A stretch of DNA of 64,000 nucleotides from Rhizobium sp. NXC14 (GTDB lineage Bacteria > Pseudomonadota > Alphaproteobacteria > Rhizobiales > Rhizobiaceae), in assembly GCF_002117485.1 (NCBI RefSeq), contig NZ_CP021030.1:1987001-2051000 (forward strand), written 5' to 3'. Numbering within the stretch: the first letter of the stretch is position 1; every line of letters begins with the position of its first letter. This document shows, piece by piece, positions 63,454 to 64,000 of the stretch. The notes beneath the pieces were generated by a model. The model did no database searches, was not told where the DNA came from, and saw only the letters and a list, made by a program, of their open reading frames with translations. The position numbers and the translations under genes were made by a program.

Positions 63454-63608
63454 TGCCGTGATTGGCAGCGGGAATACACGGTTCACTTCGTCGTCGCAAC
63501 CCATAAATCCAGCTGTGGCCGGAGATTTCTCACCAGGCCTGTGGACGCAAGAGGAAAATCCCGGTCGGCCTTCCTGTGAGGCGCAATTGGGCGTCAGGGC
63601 GATCAGCC

Positions 63609-63722
63609 TTAGCCGCGGGCGATCAGGCCGATATATTGGGCATAGCTGATAGCGACATAGAAGAAAGCGGTGATGCCAGCTCCTATCATAATGGCATTGA
63701 ACTCTGTCGAACGTCTCATCAT
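63609..63722 (-). CDS. 37-residue membrane peptide
   Basis: The - strand frame [20 protein letters not shown] continues [17 protein letters not shown] and a stop. It is one hydrophobic helix after a short basic head, a usual small-protein layout. No clear ribosome site is seen (a GGAT some way upstream). Short, so uncertain. Confidence 0.4.
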   Translation of the reverse strand: MMRRSTEFNAIMIGAGITAFFYVAISYAQYIGLIARG

Positions 63723-64000
63723 GCGTGCATCCACTGAAGCCGATTGAGCCGCAAACTAGTGCCCGCGGTCGGCTGCGGCAATCACCTTGTGATCACAACA
63801 TGAGACAATTGGTAATATTGCGCAATCGCTTGGAATTCCTGCGGATTTAGGTGGAATGGCAGCGACATGAGGGATGAATGTGCTGAGGCGCCCGAGTTAA
63901 CGATAAGCCTTGCTTCCCAACACATTGGCGCATAGTCGGGGTGGCTGTGGCAGCGGCGTCGCGATCCGCTTTTTTCTTGAAAAAACGGGGATTCGCGGAT

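Overview
The window is a Rhizobium-type alphaproteobacterial chromosome (closest in character to the R. etli / R. leguminosarum group: high GC, a 636-residue class I PHA synthase, the NDUFA12-like complex I subunit, split gatCA/gatB, a lysine/alanine-rich tail on trigger factor). Its left third is the late half and one end of an integrated temperate T7-like podovirus. The species assignment is inferred from protein character only.

Prophage (1 to about 20230). Genes for tail tubular proteins A and B, internal virion proteins gp13 to gp16-like, tail fibre, a holin-like protein and both terminase subunits follow the T7 gene 11 to 19 order on the + strand. Past the large terminase the virion map wraps round to what would be the left (early) end of the packaged genome: a lipoprotein, a 31-residue membrane peptide, an AbiJ-type HEPN gene on the - strand, a run of small early-type genes, a winged-helix regulator, a phage tRNA-Leu(TAG) and a tyrosine integrase. 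The integrase lies against the 3' part of a host tRNA-Leu(TAG) gene (attR, 20173-20230). RNA polymerase, replication and capsid genes must lie to the left of the window.

The most striking content is in the early-type region. Three sequences at 15952-16007, 17165-17227 and 17888-17964 carry the hammerhead ribozyme core (CUGANGA, GAAA, NUH cleavage site) with the helices in the right places. They are all on the + strand and show three different topologies (type III, II and I). They bracket a GP88-like gene and then a set of three small genes, so a polycistronic transcript would cut itself into gene-sized pieces, as RNase III does for T7 early mRNA. A 14-base dyad (consensus ATYCACNNGTGRAT) recurs six times nearby, twice right beside a hammerhead and once abutting the terminase start codon.

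Host segment 1 (20230-37000): trigger factor, a radical SAM protein, an EEP-family hydrolase, soluble transhydrogenase, an FMN alpha-hydroxy-acid dehydrogenase and a TPR protein (these two flanked by a full and a remnant copy of the radC 3' end), radC, map, a TetR regulator, ruvX, a UPF0173 hydrolase, gatC-gatA and a GNAT acetyltransferase.

Accessory strip (37000-40100): an IS630-family element with a -1 frameshift site, then an orphan nuclease toxin domain and a train of toxin-tip fragments, each followed by a small immunity-like gene. This separates gatCA from yjhX, another GNAT gene and gatB.

Host segment 2 (40100-64000): gatB with two GNAT genes, NDUFA12-like, DUF2155, the - strand set aroQ-accB-accC-aat, a DsbA-like protein, two aminotransferases, a Tlde1-type protein, phaC, hom, recJ, three tRNA-Glu genes in a duplicated array, an M15-type lipoprotein, gloA, a double cold-shock protein, a DUF192 protein and tRNA-Pro.
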